This document shows positions 61,839 to 64,000 of a stretch of 64,000 nt of DNA, piece after piece. Location: positions 8,710 through 72,709 of the forward strand of contig NZ_JAUMZV010000006.1 in assembly GCF_030527935.1 (NCBI RefSeq). The letters run 5' to 3'. The number at the start of each line of letters is the position of its first letter. The first letter of the stretch is position 1. The notes beneath the pieces are model-generated. The model saw only the letters and a list, made by a program, of their open reading frames with translations, ran no database searches and was not told where the DNA came from. Origin of the DNA: Kingella sp. (in: b-proteobacteria). GTDB taxonomy: Bacteria > Pseudomonadota > Gammaproteobacteria > Burkholderiales > Neisseriaceae. The translations under genes were made by a program, and so were the position numbers.

Positions 61839-62558
61839 TTACAACTGCTTCACCAACTCCACCACCATCTGCGCCGAATGCTGCGCGGCGGTGGCGAGAA
61901 ATTCGTCAAAGCTGATGCTCGCTTCGCTGTCTGCGCTATCGGAAATGGCGCGGATAATCACAACCGGTTTGTTCAGCTGATGGCACGTTTGCGCGATGGC
62001 GGCGGCTTCCATTTCCACCGCTTGCGGGCTGGCAAACTCGCGGCAGATGGTTTCAATGCTGAATGTGTCGTTGATAAACTGGTCGCCGCTCACAATCAAG
62101 CCTTGGCGGATGTGGGCAGCCTGAAACACTTGGGCGGCGCGTTCGGCGGCGTGCACTAAGCTGTGTTCGCTGGCGTAGCTGGCGGGCTGTTGCGGCACTT
62201 GCCCGATGGCGTAGCCAAACGCGGTTACATCCACATCGTGATGCGCCACTTGCGTGCCGATGACCACATCGCCCACTTGCAAGCCTTTGCCAATGCCGCC
62301 TGCGCTGCCTGTGTTGATGACGCAATCGGGCGAAAAATGCTCAATCACCAGCGTGGTGGCGATGGCGGCGTTTACCTTGCCGATGCCACTTTGGCACAGC
62401 ACGATGTCTTTGCCGTGCAGCGTGCCCGTGTAGATGGTGGCGGCTTTGCCGAAGCTGTGCGTTTTCAGGCTGCCTAACAGCGTTTTCAAATGCGCCACTT
62501 CGGCTTCCATCGCGCCGATGATGGCGATGGTGTTGGCAACCAGCATCTCGCGGCTCAT
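61839..62558 (-). CDS. mtnN: 5'-methylthioadenosine/S-adenosylhomocysteine nucleosidase
   Basis: 239 residues. [20 protein letters not shown] with the catalytic Glu, [55 protein letters not shown] and [18 protein letters not shown] with the catalytic Asp match MtnN/Pfs. It frees S-ribosylhomocysteine, the substrate of LuxS, which is encoded just upstream (ATGA overlap). The pair forms the activated methyl cycle and AI-2 route. Confidence 0.95.
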   Translation of the reverse strand: MSREMLVANTIAIIGAMEAEVAHLKTLLGSLKTHSFGKAATIYTGTLHGKDIVLCQSGIGKVNAAIATTLVIEHFSPDCVINTGSAGGIGKGLQVGDVVIGTQVAHHDVDVTAFGYAIGQVPQQPASYASEHSLVHAAERAAQVFQAAHIRQGLIVSGDQFINDTFSIETICREFASPQAVEMEAAAIAQTCHQLNKPVVIIRAISDSADSEASISFDEFLATAAQHSAQMVVELVKQL

Positions 62559-63034
62559 GCAAAAATCTCCGTCCACTCGCCGCGTTTATCCAGCAGATAT
62601 TGCGCGATTTTTTGCGCGCCCTCTAGGCTGTGGCTCGCCGCCCAGCCGCATTGCACCACATTGCAAGCGGGCACTTCTTGCGCCACCACCACGTCTTTTA
62701 ACGTGGCTTCAATCAAATCCAGCGCGTCTTGGTAATCGGGCACATTGAGCAGGGTTACATAAAACCCCGTTTGGCAACCCATCGGGCTGATGTCCACAAT
62801 TTTGTCGCTATGATTGCGCGACAATTCCGCCATCAAATGCTCCAACGAATGCAGCGACGGCATTTCCATGTGGTCTTGATTGGGCTGGCACACACGCAAA
62901 TCGTATTTATAAATGATGTCACCATGATTGCCATCGGTTACACACGCAAGACGCACATAAGGCGCTTTCACTTTGGTGTGATCCAGATTAAAACTTTCCA
63001 CGTTCATGCGTTTTTCGGCGGTGATTTCAGTCAT
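62555..63034 (-). CDS. luxS: S-ribosylhomocysteine lyase LuxS
   Basis: 159 residues. [20 protein letters not shown], the zinc site [10 protein letters not shown] (His 62, His 66 with Glu 65), catalytic Cys about 87 in PMGCQTGFY and Cys about 129 in NVVQCGWAA are present. It makes homocysteine and the AI-2 precursor DPD. First gene of luxS-mtnN, stop and start overlapping (ATGA). Confidence 0.96.
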   Translation of the reverse strand: MTEITAEKRMNVESFNLDHTKVKAPYVRLACVTDGNHGDIIYKYDLRVCQPNQDHMEMPSLHSLEHLMAELSRNHSDKIVDISPMGCQTGFYVTLLNVPDYQDALDLIEATLKDVVVAQEVPACNVVQCGWAASHSLEGAQKIAQYLLDKRGEWTEIFA

Positions 63035-63269
63035 TGAGTAGTCCTTTTGAATAAGCTAGAAAAGGCGAATTTTACGCGAAAATATCGCATTCAGGCAGCC
63101 TGAAAACGAACGAAGTGAGTTTCGGCGAAGCCAAAACGCGCAAAAACCATTGCAAACAATTTACTTGGCTGATGGCTTAGATGCACCGCGTTTCAGGCTG
63201 CCTTTGCGCCCCCATTTTTGCCACAAGAATGGCATCAATTTTGCTCGTTTATTGGCAAACTGAGTGATT

Positions 63270-63422
63270 GAAACCTTTGCAAAACCCCAACAGCAGTCTG
63301 AAATCCAAAACGAAAAGGCGGCAGTTCACTGCAAAATATCTGATTAAACAGAGTGTTACTGATTTATCAAAATGTCGGCGAATCGCCGACATTCTATTGG
63401 TTGTAGGTTTTGCAAAGGTTTC
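63270..63422. repeat. Family 2 element, 153 bp
   Basis: GAAACCTTTGCAAAACC (63270-63286) and GGTTTTGCAAAGGTTTC (63406-63422) are perfect 17-bp inverted ends. A 21-bp palindrome ATGTCGGCGAATCGCCGACA(T) lies at 63372-63392. The 503 bases from luxS to the last gene hold this, uptake sequences and a gaagccaaaac fragment; no gene. Confidence 0.8.
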
Positions 63423-63537
63423 TGATTAAACTATTTTTGTCATCAGTTCCAAGATTTATCCCCTTTTTTTGCACTTTTTTCCTTTACCCCTGCACTATTT
63501 CGGCAACCTGAAAACCAATATCCAAGAGAAAATCCAA

Positions 63538-64000
63538 ATGAACAAAAAAACCATCGTCCTCGTGCTCATGAGCCTATTCGCACTCAACGCCTGCAACGAA
63601 GAAAAACCCAAAACCACACCCAACGATGAAAACAACGCCTCCACCCACCCCAATCTAATCAGCAATCGCAGCAGCCAAAACAACGGCAGCCATAACAACC
63701 AAAACAATGGCAACGACAATGGGCGCACAACGCACACGCCCAACCCCCAGCCTGCACCTAGCCCAGAGCCCAATCCAACGCCCAATTCACGTTCTAACGG
63801 CGTGATAGTTGATGCCAACAAGGCAAACATTGGCGGCAGCCACACCCCCATTGCACCCGAACCCAAGCCAACCCAATACAACGGCGGCATTATGATGAAT
63901 GCGAACAAGCGCAAGCAGCCTGATGAGCATATTGCGCCTGTGCCAACGCCTGTTCCTACTTCAAAACCTGATTTGAAACCTGATCCAAAACCTGATCCGA
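63538..64000 (+). CDS. Proline/asparagine-rich surface-type lipoprotein, 3' end outside window
   Basis: At least 154 residues. The signal peptide MNKKTIVLVLMSLFALNAC has a lipobox Cys at 19, followed by a long low-complexity part rich in Asn, Pro, Thr and Ser (NNGSHNNQNNGNDNG, PNPQPAPSPEPNPTP) and a KPD repeat running off the edge. Such linkers space a folded domain away from the outer membrane in Neisserial surface lipoproteins. VIVDANKANIGGSHTP and GGIMMNANKRKQ look like two related short units. The functional domain is not visible. Confidence 0.8.
   Translation, partial: MNKKTIVLVLMSLFALNACNEEKPKTTPNDENNASTHPNLISNRSSQNNGSHNNQNNGNDNGRTTHTPNPQPAPSPEPNPTPNSRSNGVIVDANKANIGGSHTPIAPEPKPTQYNGGIMMNANKRKQPDEHIAPVPTPVPTSKPDLKPDPKPDP

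Noticed and set aside
1..64000. CRISPR array
   Set aside because: Repeated 12-mers are uptake sequences at irregular spacing and both orientations; no regular repeat-spacer array is present.

Overview
Organism. The window is chromosomal DNA of a Neisseriaceae bacterium, most likely Kingella or a close relative. The 12-mer AGGCAGCCTGAA and its complement occur dozens of times between and inside genes; this is the Kingella-type dialect of the Neisserial DNA uptake sequence (DUS). The block pilF-pilG-pilD-coaE-zapD is also typical of Neisseriaceae. The sequence alone does not fix the species.

Layout. 1-14049 is host core genome: the end of a metal P-type ATPase, rarA, a membrane protein followed by murD, a META-type lipoprotein, yciO, pncC (CinA C-terminal domain), zapD, coaE, the type IV pilus genes pilD-pilG-pilF, two tandem tRNA-Thr(TGT) genes, and lolD-lolC. 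14125-50529 is a Mu-like prophage of about 36.4 kb. 50736 to the end is host again: recO, an entericidin-like lipoprotein, alaA-type aminotransferase, pyrC, a large DUF2339 membrane protein, a decayed gene, hslR, a DUF454 protein, mtnN-luxS, and the start of a proline-rich lipoprotein cut by the window edge.

Prophage. The order follows Mu: CI-like S24 repressor, operator-rich control region, Ner, transposase A, target-selector B, small early genes, an A/T-rich moron cassette, GemA, Mor, lysis genes (endolysin, small membrane proteins, nested spanin pair Rz/Rz1), packaging (DUF1804 and large terminase), portal, MuF with a toxin-like C-terminus, head genes G/I/T, tail genes L to 48, tail fibre and chaperone, a permuted papain-like protein, Com, a cytosine methyltransferase and an adenine methyltransferase. 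It has jumped into a copy of a 160-bp host repeat: the two halves lie at 14050-14124 and 50530-50618, sharing 'caag' at the junctions, so both ends can be placed to the base.

Most interesting items. (1) A minus-strand unit between the MuF and G genes, with its own promoter and terminator, encodes two tRNA-like structured RNAs that lack a normal anticodon loop. It lies exactly where an immunity gene for the MuF toxin tip would be expected. (2) A perfect 13-bp inverted repeat hides the start codon of the phage cytosine methyltransferase just downstream of com, resembling the Com-controlled hairpin of Mu mom. The same methyltransferase carries two compensating single-G frame changes across a conserved motif. 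(3) Two families of intergenic elements with terminal inverted repeats (160 bp and about 153 bp) recur through the host DNA. (4) A 49-bp perfect inverted repeat contains the stop codons of two converging genes.
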